64,000 bases of DNA from positions 111,616 to 175,615 of the forward strand of contig JAIPUR010000003.1 in the NCBI GenBank assembly GCA_020055655.1, given 5' to 3'. A program made the position numbers and the translations under genes. Under the pieces are notes generated by a model. The model had not been told where the DNA came from and ran no database searches. It saw only the letters and a program-made list of their open reading frames with translations. This document shows, one piece after another, positions 18,992 through 29,106 of this stretch (positions within the stretch are counted from its first letter, which is position 1; each line of letters starts with the position of its first letter). The stretch comes from Methanosarcinaceae archaeon (GTDB lineage: Archaea > Halobacteriota > Methanosarcinia > Methanosarcinales > Methanosarcinaceae).

Positions 18992-19816
18992 TTAATTGAA
19001 AAGGCTTTTTATTTTTCCTGTTATTAGCCAATATATTCCAATTCCTATCATTATTAGCCACATTATTTTATAAACATCATTTTCAAATATACTTAAAATA
19101 ACTGAGCTAATAAGTAAAGTTAATTGTGCTGCACGTATTCTACTAGGGTCTAACTTCTTTCCAGATCTATCTCCTTTGCTTTTTATTGTTCGTGAACCAG
19201 CTATAACTGGCCCAAAAACAATGAATGTGATAAAAATCCCGATTCCATTGAATTGTGATAATGTAAGATGGTTTGTAAATTCATAAAAAAATGATATGGA
19301 TGCCGTGAGGATCATGAACACTGGTAATAAATATGATTTTTCATCTATTGTTAGTCTGTTGTTTATTATAAAAACAAGGGCTGTAAGTGCAGCGAAGATC
19401 CATCCGTATAACAATGTTAATGTTATTGCGATGGCAACGACTACAATTTTATCTCCTATATATGGTTCCATTCCTACTGATTGATTAATTATTCGCAGAC
19501 ATATGAGGACCCATGCTAAAGGCAGAACATTTGGCTGAAGCTCAAATATAATTATTCCTATGATTGAAAGTGCAATGGCAGTAAAAGATGAGTAGTCATG
19601 ATCGGGATCCACTTCTCTGGCAATGGCCCACATCAAAAAAACACTAACTCCAGTTTTTAATCCATAGATTGAAGCAGCATCAAAAGATCTTGTTGATAGG
19701 GCATGAAAAAAGGATGCAATAAATCCTGTGAAAATTGCTAATATAATTATCAAACGATTAGTTGGATTTTTAATATCCAATCCTCTGGAAAGGGAAAAAA
19801 GTTTGTAATTATTCAT
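18992..19816 (-). CDS. Multi-helix membrane protein, unknown function
   Basis: A 274-residue protein of about eight transmembrane helices, starting after a short N-terminal MNNYKLFSLSRGLDIKNPTNRLI. Two conserved-looking polar patches are visible, AREVDPDHDYSSF after helix 2-3 and NHLTLSQFNGIGIF near helix 6. A basic loop GSRTIKSKGDRSGKKLDPSR interrupts the last helices. It lies 17 bases upstream of the carbonic anhydrase-like gene on the same strand, so the two may be co-transcribed. The family is not recognised. Confidence 0.75.
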   Translation of the reverse strand: MNNYKLFSLSRGLDIKNPTNRLIIILAIFTGFIASFFHALSTRSFDAASIYGLKTGVSVFLMWAIAREVDPDHDYSSFTAIALSIIGIIIFELQPNVLPLAWVLICLRIINQSVGMEPYIGDKIVVVAIAITLTLLYGWIFAALTALVFIINNRLTIDEKSYLLPVFMILTASISFFYEFTNHLTLSQFNGIGIFITFIVFGPVIAGSRTIKSKGDRSGKKLDPSRIRAAQLTLLISSVILSIFENDVYKIMWLIMIGIGIYWLITGKIKSLFN

Positions 19817-20277
19817 GTGCTCATTTTGTGAGTGCTAGTATTAATTCTTATTTCACACTTTCTGATGAGTTAATTCAGATCATATTTTGGCATAAACCTC
19901 ATCATTATGATAATTATAATATATAATAGTATAGATATATTTATATAGTATATATGGGAACTATGAATTGCAATCACATGTTCCGTCAAAAACATGAATT
20001 GTATGATCAATATCGTACGGTGGTATGATATGTATCTCATCAAAAATCGTTAAGAACGTATTTACGAAGGGTAAATGTGGAAACAAAGGTACTCTTTCCC
20101 CTCAAGTATCTCCTGAAACCCGTTTCCCATTAACCTTCGTTAAATGGAGTATGAGCAAATTAAAGTGGAGTATGAGGGGGTTTATGTATGCTAGAAAATG
20201 GCATGCATTGGGTTATTGTCAATTTATTGGATTACGAAAAACCTCCCTTAAATATGCTTTAGGTTCGAGTGGTATAA
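19817..20277. other. Gene-poor AT-rich stretch
   Basis: This 461-base interval holds no gene I can support. The left half is very AT-rich with several TATA-like runs (around 19910-19960) that could drive the membrane protein gene. A 91-codon frame at 20025-20300 has no ribosome site, unusual composition and overlaps the TPR gene end, so I leave it out. An imperfect 21-base tandem duplication with the shared unit TGGAGTATGAG occurs at 20145-20155 and 20166-20176. Confidence 0.6.
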
Positions 20278-22911
20278 TTAATTTCCACTCAAACTTTTAG
20301 CTTTTTCGTACATCCAGTCAGCATCACTTCTTCTTCCAAGTTTATCAAGTATGTATCCAAGATTGCTCATGGTAGCTGCAACATTTTCCAGATATGATCT
20401 GTTCTCAGGTTCAATATCCAGTAAAGTACCATAGATCCGAAGTGCTCTCTCATAAACAGCTTTTGCATCCTCTATTCTTTCTTCTTCAAGGAACATGTAA
20501 CCAACATTTCCCAGTACATGTGCCTTACCCTGTTGGTATAATGTGTTGGATGCATCTTCATTGCTCAACTGGTCATATATCTGCAAAGCCACATCATAAT
20601 AAGCCTCAGCTTCGACCTTCTCTCCTGTTTCTGCAAGCAATGCTGCCAGATGTGCGCTGGTCTTTGCCAGATTTTTAAGATTTTCCCTGCTATGAGGCTC
20701 CAATTCAAGCAGGTCTCTATATACCTGACTGGCAAGTTTGTAATTGAATGCCGCATTTTCAAGCACTCCATCAGATTCCATAAGCTCAGCTACGGTCTCA
20801 AGAGCCTCTGCTTTTCCTTTAAGGCTTGGTATATTTGCAGGATCCAGTTCAATGACCCGGTCATACTTTGTGAGTAATCGTCTGTAATCGTCAATCATCT
20901 CATCAACATTTCCTTTTGTTGCTGCTATTATATCTATATCCGCTCTGAACTTATCGAGTATTCTTGCAATTTTTGAACGGTAGTATGAATTGCTTATATC
21001 ATTTTTAAATAATTTGCAATAAATATCCAGAGCTTTTTCATGCTCATTGATATCTGCAAAAAGACTTGCAAGAGCTTCTTCAACACTTGTTTCTTTCAAT
21101 GCATATTGCTGATTTTCAGGCCAATATGCAATAAGCTCTCCATATATTTCAAGTATTTCCGTATATTTAAGGGCGAGCTCCTCGTTTTTCTCTTCATCTA
21201 CAAGGTCAGTTACAATGCTGTCAAGTGCCTTTTCAAGCTTCTTAGCATAATCGATTTCTGTAGGCTGTATTTTGAACAGCTGAATATAAGTGGAAAGCAA
21301 GTATTCTTTTTTACCGACCTTGGAATGTATATCTCCTATTTTAAGGAGAATGGCCTGCAATTTAATTGCGTTTTCCTCATTACCCTGATCAGAACTGTAT
21401 ATGTCATCGTATATCTTTTTTGCAGAAAGGAGATTTTCAAGTGCAGCTTCATAATCTTGCTTTTCAGCAAGCATATATCCATTTTCTTCGAAGAGAATAG
21501 CCTTTGCCGGAAAATCTCCATTCTCCTCTGTATCTTTCTGGAATTCGTCCAGACTCAGTTGATTGACCTTGATCATCCAGTCTTTGCTTTCGCTTTCCTT
21601 TCCAACAAGTTCCAGATCGGTTATCATAGATCTTACAGCAGATCGATATGATGGATTGGAAGGTTCTGTTTCAAATATTTCGTATGCAAGGCCAAGTGCT
21701 TTTGTAATATCTGCTGCAGCTTCATCCCATTTTTCCATTTCTGCCAGTGTCTTCCCACGAACATTGAATGATAATGCCAGACTCAGCTTGTAGGAAATGT
21801 TTGTGGGGTCACTGTTGCTTAGTAGTTCTGATAGGTTTACAATGATATTGTAATCATGAATTTCGATCTTATCTGCATCTTCTCTATCGATAAGATGTAC
21901 GAAATTTTCGAGGATGGATTCTGCTTTATTGATGTATTTCGTATTTCCTCTGTCTTCTCCCAGCAGCAACGTGACCAGTTGTATTGCCTTTACCATTTCA
22001 GCTCTTGCAGCAGGCATCTCATCTTCTTCATCCAAGCAAGCAGCATAATCGTTAAGTGCAGATGCCATTCTATACATATTGGATGCATTGTCATTGTCTG
22101 AAAATGTACTTATGATCTCAATGAGTTCTTTTAGAACACCTTTAGCTTTTCCATATTCTTCATTTTTCACGAGCAGATCTGCATATCCTTCGAGGAGGGG
22201 TGCAAGCTTTTGATCATAGTATTTTTCTGAAGGATCTTCTTCCTTCATTATTTTGTATATACCAATCAATTCTACATACTTGCTGACCATACTATCAAAA
22301 TCGGTTTCTGAATTTTGTGAACGCAAGAGATTTTCCAGAATGGTAATTCTATCAGATATTTGCGAATTGTCATCGCACTTGCCGCTTCCCAGTTTGTTCA
22401 TGACAAGTAATGCTTTGTCAAAAGCTTTTTTAGCTTCATCACTTTGTCCCATTTCTGCTAACAAAGCACCGTAATTATTCAGGGTGGATATTGTGTTAAG
22501 CACATATTTACCAGACCTGTCTTCTTTTAGAATCTCTTCATAGCCAGCAACTGATCTTTTGTATTTGTCTCTGGCTTCTTCCATTTTCCCTTTTAGTTCC
22601 AGGATTGATGCCATGTTGCTGAACATTCCGGCAAGCTGTCCTTTATTCATATAGAATGTCGTTTTTCCCTCACTTAGAGAATCAACTGCCTGGTAATATC
22701 GTGTAAGTGCTTCGTTTTCCAGACCATTGGAATATAGCAGATCTGCATATGTTTGCAATACGCTTGCAAGTATTTCAGGTGCATTCGCCTCTTTCGCATG
22801 CAGCTCTGCTTCAGAAAGCTCTTCCTGTGCATCTTCGTAATAGCCTCTTTCGATCAAAGACACTCCTTTGTTCAAGTGTCTGACTGCCATATCTCTTTCT
22901 CTTTTGGACAT
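20278..22911 (-). CDS. Large cytoplasmic TPR-repeat protein
   Basis: An 877-residue protein built almost entirely of tetratricopeptide repeats; repeat units such as NYGALLAEMGQSDEAKKAFDKAL, GNVGYMFLEEERIEDAKAVYERAL and NLGYILDKLGRRSDADWMYEKAKSL are visible along its length. No signal peptide or membrane helix is seen, so it is cytoplasmic. TPRs form superhelices for protein-protein contacts; the partner is unknown. Methanosarcina genomes carry many such giants. It lies opposite a secreted TPR protein 870 bases away. Confidence 0.9.
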   Translation of the reverse strand: MSKRERDMAVRHLNKGVSLIERGYYEDAQEELSEAELHAKEANAPEILASVLQTYADLLYSNGLENEALTRYYQAVDSLSEGKTTFYMNKGQLAGMFSNMASILELKGKMEEARDKYKRSVAGYEEILKEDRSGKYVLNTISTLNNYGALLAEMGQSDEAKKAFDKALLVMNKLGSGKCDDNSQISDRITILENLLRSQNSETDFDSMVSKYVELIGIYKIMKEEDPSEKYYDQKLAPLLEGYADLLVKNEEYGKAKGVLKELIEIISTFSDNDNASNMYRMASALNDYAACLDEEDEMPAARAEMVKAIQLVTLLLGEDRGNTKYINKAESILENFVHLIDREDADKIEIHDYNIIVNLSELLSNSDPTNISYKLSLALSFNVRGKTLAEMEKWDEAAADITKALGLAYEIFETEPSNPSYRSAVRSMITDLELVGKESESKDWMIKVNQLSLDEFQKDTEENGDFPAKAILFEENGYMLAEKQDYEAALENLLSAKKIYDDIYSSDQGNEENAIKLQAILLKIGDIHSKVGKKEYLLSTYIQLFKIQPTEIDYAKKLEKALDSIVTDLVDEEKNEELALKYTEILEIYGELIAYWPENQQYALKETSVEEALASLFADINEHEKALDIYCKLFKNDISNSYYRSKIARILDKFRADIDIIAATKGNVDEMIDDYRRLLTKYDRVIELDPANIPSLKGKAEALETVAELMESDGVLENAAFNYKLASQVYRDLLELEPHSRENLKNLAKTSAHLAALLAETGEKVEAEAYYDVALQIYDQLSNEDASNTLYQQGKAHVLGNVGYMFLEEERIEDAKAVYERALRIYGTLLDIEPENRSYLENVAATMSNLGYILDKLGRRSDADWMYEKAKSLSGN

Positions 22912-23033
22912 AGGTGATATTTCTCGGAATTTTTATTGATTAGAATAATAAAAAAACATGGTCATACTATTTATCTTATATCTATGGCAATGCTCTAAAA
23001 ATCATACTGCAATAAATGAAAAATATTTGAAAT

Positions 23034-23660
23034 TCATTTTGATATCTCAATTTGGACTCTATTTTTCGTGGCATTGATCAGCTGCTCAATAAAGATATCT
23101 TTTTTGTCAGAATCTATTTCTACTCTGAATAGCACATTTTCTGAAAAATCTTCTTCTATAATAATTCCGTGCTGCAATACTGTCATTTTTACCTTTTGAA
23201 TATCCGGGTATTCGAGTTTAATGCGTACAATTGATCTTTCGCGTACTTCCAGATATCCGGCATTTTCAATGGCTTTGGCTGCTGTTTCTCTGTAAGCCTT
23301 TGCAAGTCCTCCAAAACCAAGCTTAATTCCCCAAAAATACCTTGTGACCACAACAGCTACGTTATTAAGTTCCTTCATCTCCAGGACTTTGTAAATAGGC
23401 TTTCCTGAACTGCCAGCAGGTTCTCCATCATCATCATATTTGATTGCCAGATTCTTATCACTCTTAATCACATATGCATATACATTATGATCTGCATCGG
23501 CATGTCTGCTTTTGACCATCTGAATAAAATCACGGGCTTCTTTTTCATCTTTCACAGGGCTGGCATATCCTATAAATACGGAATTGCGAATTTCTTCCTC
23601 TGATGTACCAAGTGTATTTAGTGTAGTATATGCTTCCAAAAGATTCCTTCCTGATTTCAT
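23034..23660 (-). CDS. YigZ/IMPACT family protein
   Basis: A 208-residue member of the UPF0029/IMPACT family. The signature is KYDDDGEPAGSSGKPIYKVLE followed by NVAVVVTRYFWGIKLGFGGLAKAY. The N-terminus begins NSVFIGYASPVKDEKEARDFI. Eukaryotic members inhibit a translation-control kinase activator and bacterial YigZ is of uncertain role; no specific archaeal function is known to me. The gene is monocistronic here, with divergent orientation to the secreted TPR gene. Confidence 0.92.
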   Translation of the reverse strand: MKSGRNLLEAYTTLNTLGTSEEEIRNSVFIGYASPVKDEKEARDFIQMVKSRHADADHNVYAYVIKSDKNLAIKYDDDGEPAGSSGKPIYKVLEMKELNNVAVVVTRYFWGIKLGFGGLAKAYRETAAKAIENAGYLEVRERSIVRIKLEYPDIQKVKMTVLQHGIIIEEDFSENVLFRVEIDSDKKDIFIEQLINATKNRVQIEISK

Positions 23661-23778
23661 TTAGCTATCTTAATATATATATAACATGATTTTTAGATAT
23701 TGGTATATATTCGAAAGATAATCATATAATAAGAATACTGCGACAAATGGGGTATACTCCTAGCTGACAGGTCATATT

Positions 23779-26700
23779 ATGCTGAAAAAAAAGTTATCTT
23801 CATGGTTTATATTATTCATGCTGCTTGCATGTCTATTCATCCCTCTGGTCAATAGTTCAGTGAATGAAGCTGAACATTTCAATTCTATTGGAGTATCTCT
23901 TACAAAGAATGGTAGCTTCGATGAAGCTCTTGTCAACTATGATATGGCTTTGGATATTGAACCTGGCTATGTTAAAGCACTTGATAACAAAGGCTCCACT
24001 TTCATATTAATGGGTGAGTATGATGCTGCTGAGGGTATATATGACAATCTACTCCTTATTTACCCAAAGTCATCGGTAGCTCATTTCAAAAAAGCTTTGG
24101 TATTGTCATCAAAAGGTGATCCTGAGTCTGCTTTGATTCATTATGATAAATCACTAAAATTCCTTGAAAATAGTAGCAGCTCAGACTACGAATCATATTT
24201 TGATATTGGGCATGTACAAATCGTGGATATTCGGGGATCTCACGATGTGAATATCCATGATCTCGATAAAAGGAAAGTTAGTATCCTGTATCACAAGGGG
24301 AAAGCATTAGAGTCCCTCGATCAGTTTAATGATTCGTTGTATTATTATGAGCAGATCATTTCTATAAGTTCGGATTATACAGGAGAGCTGGAAAGGTATG
24401 CTTCGCAGTTATCCGGTTCCGGGAAATATGAAAGGTCTATTTTTATTTATGACATTATACTTGAGATAGAACCTGATAATACTCAAGTATGGTATAAGAA
24501 AGGGCTTGCTTATGATTCACTCGGTGACTATGAGTCAGCCAGTTCTTCTTATGAACGTGTGATCGAGTTAGACCCTGAACATGAAGATGCACTTTTGAAT
24601 AAAGCAGCAGATCTTGAACACCTCGGTGATGTCCATATTGCTATTGAATATTATAATAGAGCTCTTTCTATTGATCCTTACAATGTAGATGTATGGTATA
24701 AAATAGGCCTTGCCAATGAAAAATCAGGAAATTATCAGTACGCTTTAAATGCCTATGAGCAGGTTTTGAAATACGACCCGCAGAACAAGCAGGTATGGTC
24801 AAAAAAAGGTAGTATTCTGGATGACCTTGGTAGATATGATGAAGCGATAGAAGCTTTTGACCAGGCTCTATATTTGGAATCTGATAATACTGCAGAATTG
24901 TCAGGTGCAGGTTTTTCCAATCCATTCATTTTCAATGTTGATATGACCGAGTGCTACATCGATATGCCGGATTTTTCATCAGAATCTGCAAGTCTTTGGT
25001 ACAATAAAGGCCTGGCTTATCACAGGCTTGGGCGTTATGAGGATGAGATAGCTTCCTATGATAATGTCCTGGATTCTGAGCCTGAATTTGCAGTTGTTTG
25101 GTACAGAAAAGCTGTTGCATTGGATGAATTGGCCCGATATGATGAAGCAGTAGACTGCTATCTTGAGTCATTGGATCTTGATCCTTCATGCACGGATCTC
25201 TGGTATGTTGTAGGAACAAATTATGATAAGCTAGGTGATTACAACAATGCTCAAAAAGCATACTCTAGAGCTCTGAAAGCCGATCCGAACATCACCGCTG
25301 CATGGTACAACAAAGCAGTTGCTCTTGAACAAATTGAAAAATATGAGGATGCAGTTGACAGTTATAACAAAGTCCTTGAATTCAATACCGAATATGCAAA
25401 TGTATGGTTCAGGAAAGCAAATTCTCTGGATAAGCTAGGCAGATATGATGAGGCAATTGTCTGTTACAAGGAAGTTCTAAGACTTGATCCTTCTAACTCA
25501 GCAGCCAGATTCCTTATCAATACTAATACTGAATTACTGGAAACAGGCTTTTCAAGGTCTTCTGATATCTCCGATAAAAGTTCAAATGCAGTAATGTTCC
25601 AGAATTCCAATCCTGGTATGATGATTTCAAGTTCATTAATGTGGGATACCAATTTTCCATACATTGCATCCTCTCTGACTGCATATGATAAATCTGAAAC
25701 TCTTGGTCTTCAATTAGGATATGATGATGTATGGGTTGGAAAAGGCAATTCTCTTGCTAAAATGGACTTCCATAAAGATGCAATTTCATCTTATAATCAG
25801 GCAATACTTATAAATTCGAATTCCAGCACTGCATGGGTTGGGAAAGGTTCATCTCTTGACGCCATGGGTAATTTTAATGAGGCATTGGTATGTTATTCTC
25901 AGGCAGTTTTGCTGGATCCTGACAATATTGACGTGTGGTATCTCAAGGGCAGAGCTCATTACAATAAAGGCGAAGATCGGCTGGCAATGGAATCTTATGA
26001 TCATGTGTTAGCAAGCAAACCAAATGATCACCTAACTTTGTATTCAAGAGGACTTGCAAGTGACAGAGCTGGTTTTTATGCACAGTCTTTGAGCTCATAC
26101 AGTACTATACTATCCGCTGATCCACAGAATATCGATATATGGTTCAAGAAAGGAAATGCATGTTATCAACTTTCTTTCTATGAAAGGTCAATAGAAGCTT
26201 TCGACCATGTCTTAGAATCAGATCCAATGAACGTTACAGCTCTCATGTTCCAGAGTGCCTCTTCGGAAGGCCTGAATGAGTATTCTGATGCGATCGCTTA
26301 TTATGACCAGATCCTTCAGATCGATCCAATGGACAGCAATGTAATGTTTAGCAAAGCTGGAGCATATGAGAAACTTGGAGATTACAGCAGTGCTATTTCC
26401 ACTTATGATGAGATCATTAAGATCGATCCTGATAATATAGAGGCAATAAACAGAAAGGGATTTGCCTATTATCTCAAAGGTGATTATGCCTCTGCATCCA
26501 GTACTTTCGATCGAAGTATTTCTATAGATCCATCTGATGCCTCTGCATGGTATCACAAAGGTATGCTTTCTTACCTGCTTAGTAGTTACGCAGGCTCATT
26601 ATCATATTATGAAAAGGCACTGGAGATTGACCCATTGTGCATAACCGCCTGGTACAACAGGGGTTTCATATTGAATATTCAGGGGGATGTGGATGGTGCC

Positions 26701-26937
26701 ATTGAATCTTATGACCGTGTTCTGGCACTCGATCCAAATTCTGCTTCCGCCCTCTACAATAAAGAGTTCGCTCTATATCGTGTTGGTAAACACAAAACTG
26801 CGGTGAGCTTGCATGAGAAGCTAGAGTCCATTGATCCGGGCTTTGTAGAGTCTTTGGACGACCGGGGTACAAAGTTCTATCTTCCGTCAAATTACAGTAG
26901 CAAGCTGAATTATACTTTGCCTGAAAGGTGGTATTGA
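23779..26937 (+). CDS. Secreted giant TPR-repeat protein
   Basis: A 1052-residue exported protein. Residues 1-28 form a signal peptide (KKKLSSWFILFMLLACLFIPLVNSS). The remainder is roughly 25-28 TPR units, recognisable by repeats such as WYKKGLAYDSLGDYESASSSYERVIELDPEHEDAL and WYNKAVALEQIEKYEDAVDSYNKVLEF. Two breaks without repeat (about residues 375-395 and 595-640) split the solenoid. There is no C-terminal membrane helix, so it is secreted or held by partners. Close internal repeats suggest growth by duplication. A probable scaffold for surface complexes; no partner is identified. Confidence 0.9.
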   Translation: MLKKKLSSWFILFMLLACLFIPLVNSSVNEAEHFNSIGVSLTKNGSFDEALVNYDMALDIEPGYVKALDNKGSTFILMGEYDAAEGIYDNLLLIYPKSSVAHFKKALVLSSKGDPESALIHYDKSLKFLENSSSSDYESYFDIGHVQIVDIRGSHDVNIHDLDKRKVSILYHKGKALESLDQFNDSLYYYEQIISISSDYTGELERYASQLSGSGKYERSIFIYDIILEIEPDNTQVWYKKGLAYDSLGDYESASSSYERVIELDPEHEDALLNKAADLEHLGDVHIAIEYYNRALSIDPYNVDVWYKIGLANEKSGNYQYALNAYEQVLKYDPQNKQVWSKKGSILDDLGRYDEAIEAFDQALYLESDNTAELSGAGFSNPFIFNVDMTECYIDMPDFSSESASLWYNKGLAYHRLGRYEDEIASYDNVLDSEPEFAVVWYRKAVALDELARYDEAVDCYLESLDLDPSCTDLWYVVGTNYDKLGDYNNAQKAYSRALKADPNITAAWYNKAVALEQIEKYEDAVDSYNKVLEFNTEYANVWFRKANSLDKLGRYDEAIVCYKEVLRLDPSNSAARFLINTNTELLETGFSRSSDISDKSSNAVMFQNSNPGMMISSSLMWDTNFPYIASSLTAYDKSETLGLQLGYDDVWVGKGNSLAKMDFHKDAISSYNQAILINSNSSTAWVGKGSSLDAMGNFNEALVCYSQAVLLDPDNIDVWYLKGRAHYNKGEDRLAMESYDHVLASKPNDHLTLYSRGLASDRAGFYAQSLSSYSTILSADPQNIDIWFKKGNACYQLSFYERSIEAFDHVLESDPMNVTALMFQSASSEGLNEYSDAIAYYDQILQIDPMDSNVMFSKAGAYEKLGDYSSAISTYDEIIKIDPDNIEAINRKGFAYYLKGDYASASSTFDRSISIDPSDASAWYHKGMLSYLLSSYAGSLSYYEKALEIDPLCITAWYNRGFILNIQGDVDGAIESYDRVLALDPNSASALYNKEFALYRVGKHKTAVSLHEKLESIDPGFVESLDDRGTKFYLPSNYSSKLNYTLPERWY

Positions 26938-27013
26938 TATTGATGCAGAATGATATTTTTGATTCAATGAATAAATCACAATCTTTATTGTATATGTCCT
27001 CGTTAGCGAAGCT

Positions 27014-27661
27014 ATGATAAGTTCAGTCATCTTTGATATGGATGGTGTATTACTTGACTCGATGTCGTATCATGCTGATGCATGGGTGCAGGTATCGGGT
27101 GAATGGGGCATACAGGTATCCCATAGCGACATCTATGAACTCGAAGGTGCTAACCATATTCTTGGTCTTCAATGGTTATTCCAGGGGGCTGGACGGCAAC
27201 TCGAACCTGAATATTATGAAGAGGTATTGGATCGTAAGATCGAAATATTTTCCCGTATTGCCGACGTAAAACCTTTTCCTGGTATTCTTGAATGCCTTTT
27301 ACAGCTTAAGGGCAAGTTTAGTTTGTCGGTAGTAACCGGATCGGAAAGATCAACAGTAGAATCATTTCTTAATGAGTTCTTTCCTGGTATTTTTGATGTA
27401 GTTGTATGTGGCGATGATGTTGAGAAAGGTAAGCCATTCCCTGAACCATATCTTAAAGCAGTAGAAATACTTGGGGTTAGTACTGATGAGTGCATAGTGG
27501 TGGAAAATGCTCCTATGGGTGTGGAATCTGCCAAAAATGCAGGTATTTACTGCATTGGAGTACCCACGTATGTATCTCCTGATAAATTGTCAAAAGCTGA
27601 TGTAGTTCTGACCGATCATGAATTTCTTCAGGATTATCTTTTAGCATTACTCAATTCATGA
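27014..27661 (+). CDS. HAD-superfamily phosphatase, beta-phosphoglucomutase-like
   Basis: A 215-residue HAD hydrolase. Motif I FDMDGVLLDSM (nucleophile and acid Asp pair), motif II SVVTGSE, motif III lysine within GKPFPEPYLKAV, and motif IV CIVVENAPMGVESAKNAG are all in place. A small alpha-helical cap lies between motif I and II. The substrate cannot be told from the sequence; members dephosphorylate sugar phosphates or phosphoglycolate. It is convergent with nothing and precedes cysteate synthase by 155 bases, which has its own TATA box. Confidence 0.88.
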   Translation: MISSVIFDMDGVLLDSMSYHADAWVQVSGEWGIQVSHSDIYELEGANHILGLQWLFQGAGRQLEPEYYEEVLDRKIEIFSRIADVKPFPGILECLLQLKGKFSLSVVTGSERSTVESFLNEFFPGIFDVVVCGDDVEKGKPFPEPYLKAVEILGVSTDECIVVENAPMGVESAKNAGIYCIGVPTYVSPDKLSKADVVLTDHEFLQDYLLALLNS

Positions 27662-27740
27662 TCAGGGAGTTTTTGTTTTTTCTTGTTTTTGTGATTACAC
27701 TGAGCTTGATCTATCTGTGTCCGTATGGTGCCATTTATAC

Positions 27741-27750
27741 TTTATAAATA
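27741..27750 (+). promoter_or_regulatory. TATA box of cysteate synthase
   Basis: TTTATAAATA lies 67-76 bases before the cysteate synthase ATG, which predicts a leader of about 40-50 bases. Confidence 0.5.
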
Positions 27751-27816
27751 TCCGAAAATGGACACTTTTTTCCTAAATGGGGAAACTTTTATTAGCGCTT
27801 TTTCCAAGTTTGACAC

Positions 27817-29106
27817 ATGAACAAATACATGGTAAAGTGCTTACAATGCGGAGAAGTCCACGATTCTTACTCCATGAATTGTAAAAATAATGATGAATCC
27901 CTTCTTCGTACAGAGTATTCATCAAAACAATTGGTACTATCGGATAATCCCGGAATTTGGAAATTTTATGATTGGCTACCGGTAAATGGCATCATAGAGG
28001 AAGGTTCCGGGAAGACGGTGACCTATAAAAGTGAGGCTTTTGCATCTGAATTAGGATTTGATGATCTGTGGATATCTTTTAACGGTTACTGGCCCGAAAA
28101 AGAAGCCAGTTTGATGACATGCACCTTCAAAGACCTGGAATCCTTTCCAACCATGCAGCGTTTAAAGGAGCTTGATGAATCCCGCATAATGGTTGTGGCA
28201 TCAGCAGGCAATACTGCAAGGGCATTTGCAAATGTTTGCAGTATCACAGGGCAGCCTTTACTTCTTGTGGTACCAAAGGCCAGTTTACACAGGCTCTGGA
28301 CAATTCAGGAAGATAGTTCATCTATTTGCCTTGTTACAGTAGAAGGTGATTATTTTGATGCTATAGCACTTGCAGGAAAGATTGCTGCAAGAGACGGTTT
28401 TGTAAATGAAGGCGGTGCCAAGAACGTTGCCAGAAGAGACGGTATGGCTACAGTTATGCTGGATGCGGTTCTGACTTCAGGTAAATTATTCGATCATTAT
28501 TTTCAGGCAGTAGGTAGCGGTACTGGTGGAATATCTGCATGGGAAGCATCCATGCGTTTTATTGAGGATGGCAGATTCGGTTCAAAGCTCCCACGTTTAC
28601 ATTTAGGCCAGAGCCTTCCATGTGCTCCAATTTACTCTCTTTGGAATGATGTGGATAAGGTTTCAGCTTCATGTCCTGAGGATATGTATGATGATGTTCT
28701 CTTCAACAGAAAACCACCATATGGACTTACAGGTGGTGTAAAAGATGCTCTTGAAGATACAAATGGTGTCATGTATGCAGTTTCCAATGAGGAGGCTTCC
28801 AGTGCACAAGCAAGATTTGAAGATGCAGAAGGAATTGACATAAATCCTGCTGCTGCTCTGGCTGTAGCATCAATCATACAGGCAGTTGAACAGGGCAATG
28901 TGAGATCAGGTGACAGTATTGTTCTCAACATTACCGGTGGTGGTCAGAAACGTCTTATGGCGGATTATCAGACCAGGCAATTAATTCCATCTATGGAAGT
29001 GTCCGCAGAGGACCCACAGGCAGAAGAAAAGATCGTTGAAAAAACATTAGAAAACGTGCAATGTTGGATACTCCTGACATTACAACATACGGAAGTGATT
29101 AAATGA
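27817..29106 (+). CDS. Cysteate synthase (coenzyme M biosynthesis), altered C-terminus
   Basis: This PLP enzyme makes cysteate from O-phosphoserine and sulfite, the Methanosarcinales entry to coenzyme M. It is a threonine synthase homologue but specific features recalled from the family are present: a Cys-pair start VKCLQCGEVHDSYSMNC, PGIWKFYDWLPV, VASAGNTARAFANVC, NEGGAKNVARRDGM, HYFQAVGSGTGGISAWEASMRF and LNITGGGQKRL. The gene is normal to about residue 400. The last 25 or so residues (ENVQCWILLTLQHTEVIK) look foreign: the DNA there encodes, in another frame, the C-terminal end of a DNA methyltransferase. The stop codon overlaps the methyltransferase ATG. This is the left border of the integrated virus. 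Confidence 0.9.
   Translation: MNKYMVKCLQCGEVHDSYSMNCKNNDESLLRTEYSSKQLVLSDNPGIWKFYDWLPVNGIIEEGSGKTVTYKSEAFASELGFDDLWISFNGYWPEKEASLMTCTFKDLESFPTMQRLKELDESRIMVVASAGNTARAFANVCSITGQPLLLVVPKASLHRLWTIQEDSSSICLVTVEGDYFDAIALAGKIAARDGFVNEGGAKNVARRDGMATVMLDAVLTSGKLFDHYFQAVGSGTGGISAWEASMRFIEDGRFGSKLPRLHLGQSLPCAPIYSLWNDVDKVSASCPEDMYDDVLFNRKPPYGLTGGVKDALEDTNGVMYAVSNEEASSAQARFEDAEGIDINPAAALAVASIIQAVEQGNVRSGDSIVLNITGGGQKRLMADYQTRQLIPSMEVSAEDPQAEEKIVEKTLENVQCWILLTLQHTEVIK
29061..29083 (+). repeat. Left copy of a 23-bp direct repeat (possible att core)
   Basis: A 23-base sequence containing GATACTCCTGACATTAC matches 30024-30046 at 22 of 23 positions. In the frame offset from cysteate synthase it reads RAMLDTPDITTYGSD and a stop, nearly identical to the C-terminus of the methyltransferase that follows (RTMLDTPDITSF). 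So this is a remnant of a methyltransferase 3' end or a recombination core that coincides with it. Confidence 0.7.

Noticed and set aside
20025..20300. 91-codon frame between the membrane protein and the TPR gene
   Set aside because: No ribosome site, odd composition, overlaps the end of the TPR gene and includes a small tandem duplication. No family likeness.
27817..29106. Threonine synthase
   Set aside because: The start with the Cys pair, PGIWKFYDWLPV and the SGTGGISAWEASMRF segment fit cysteate synthase better than threonine synthase.
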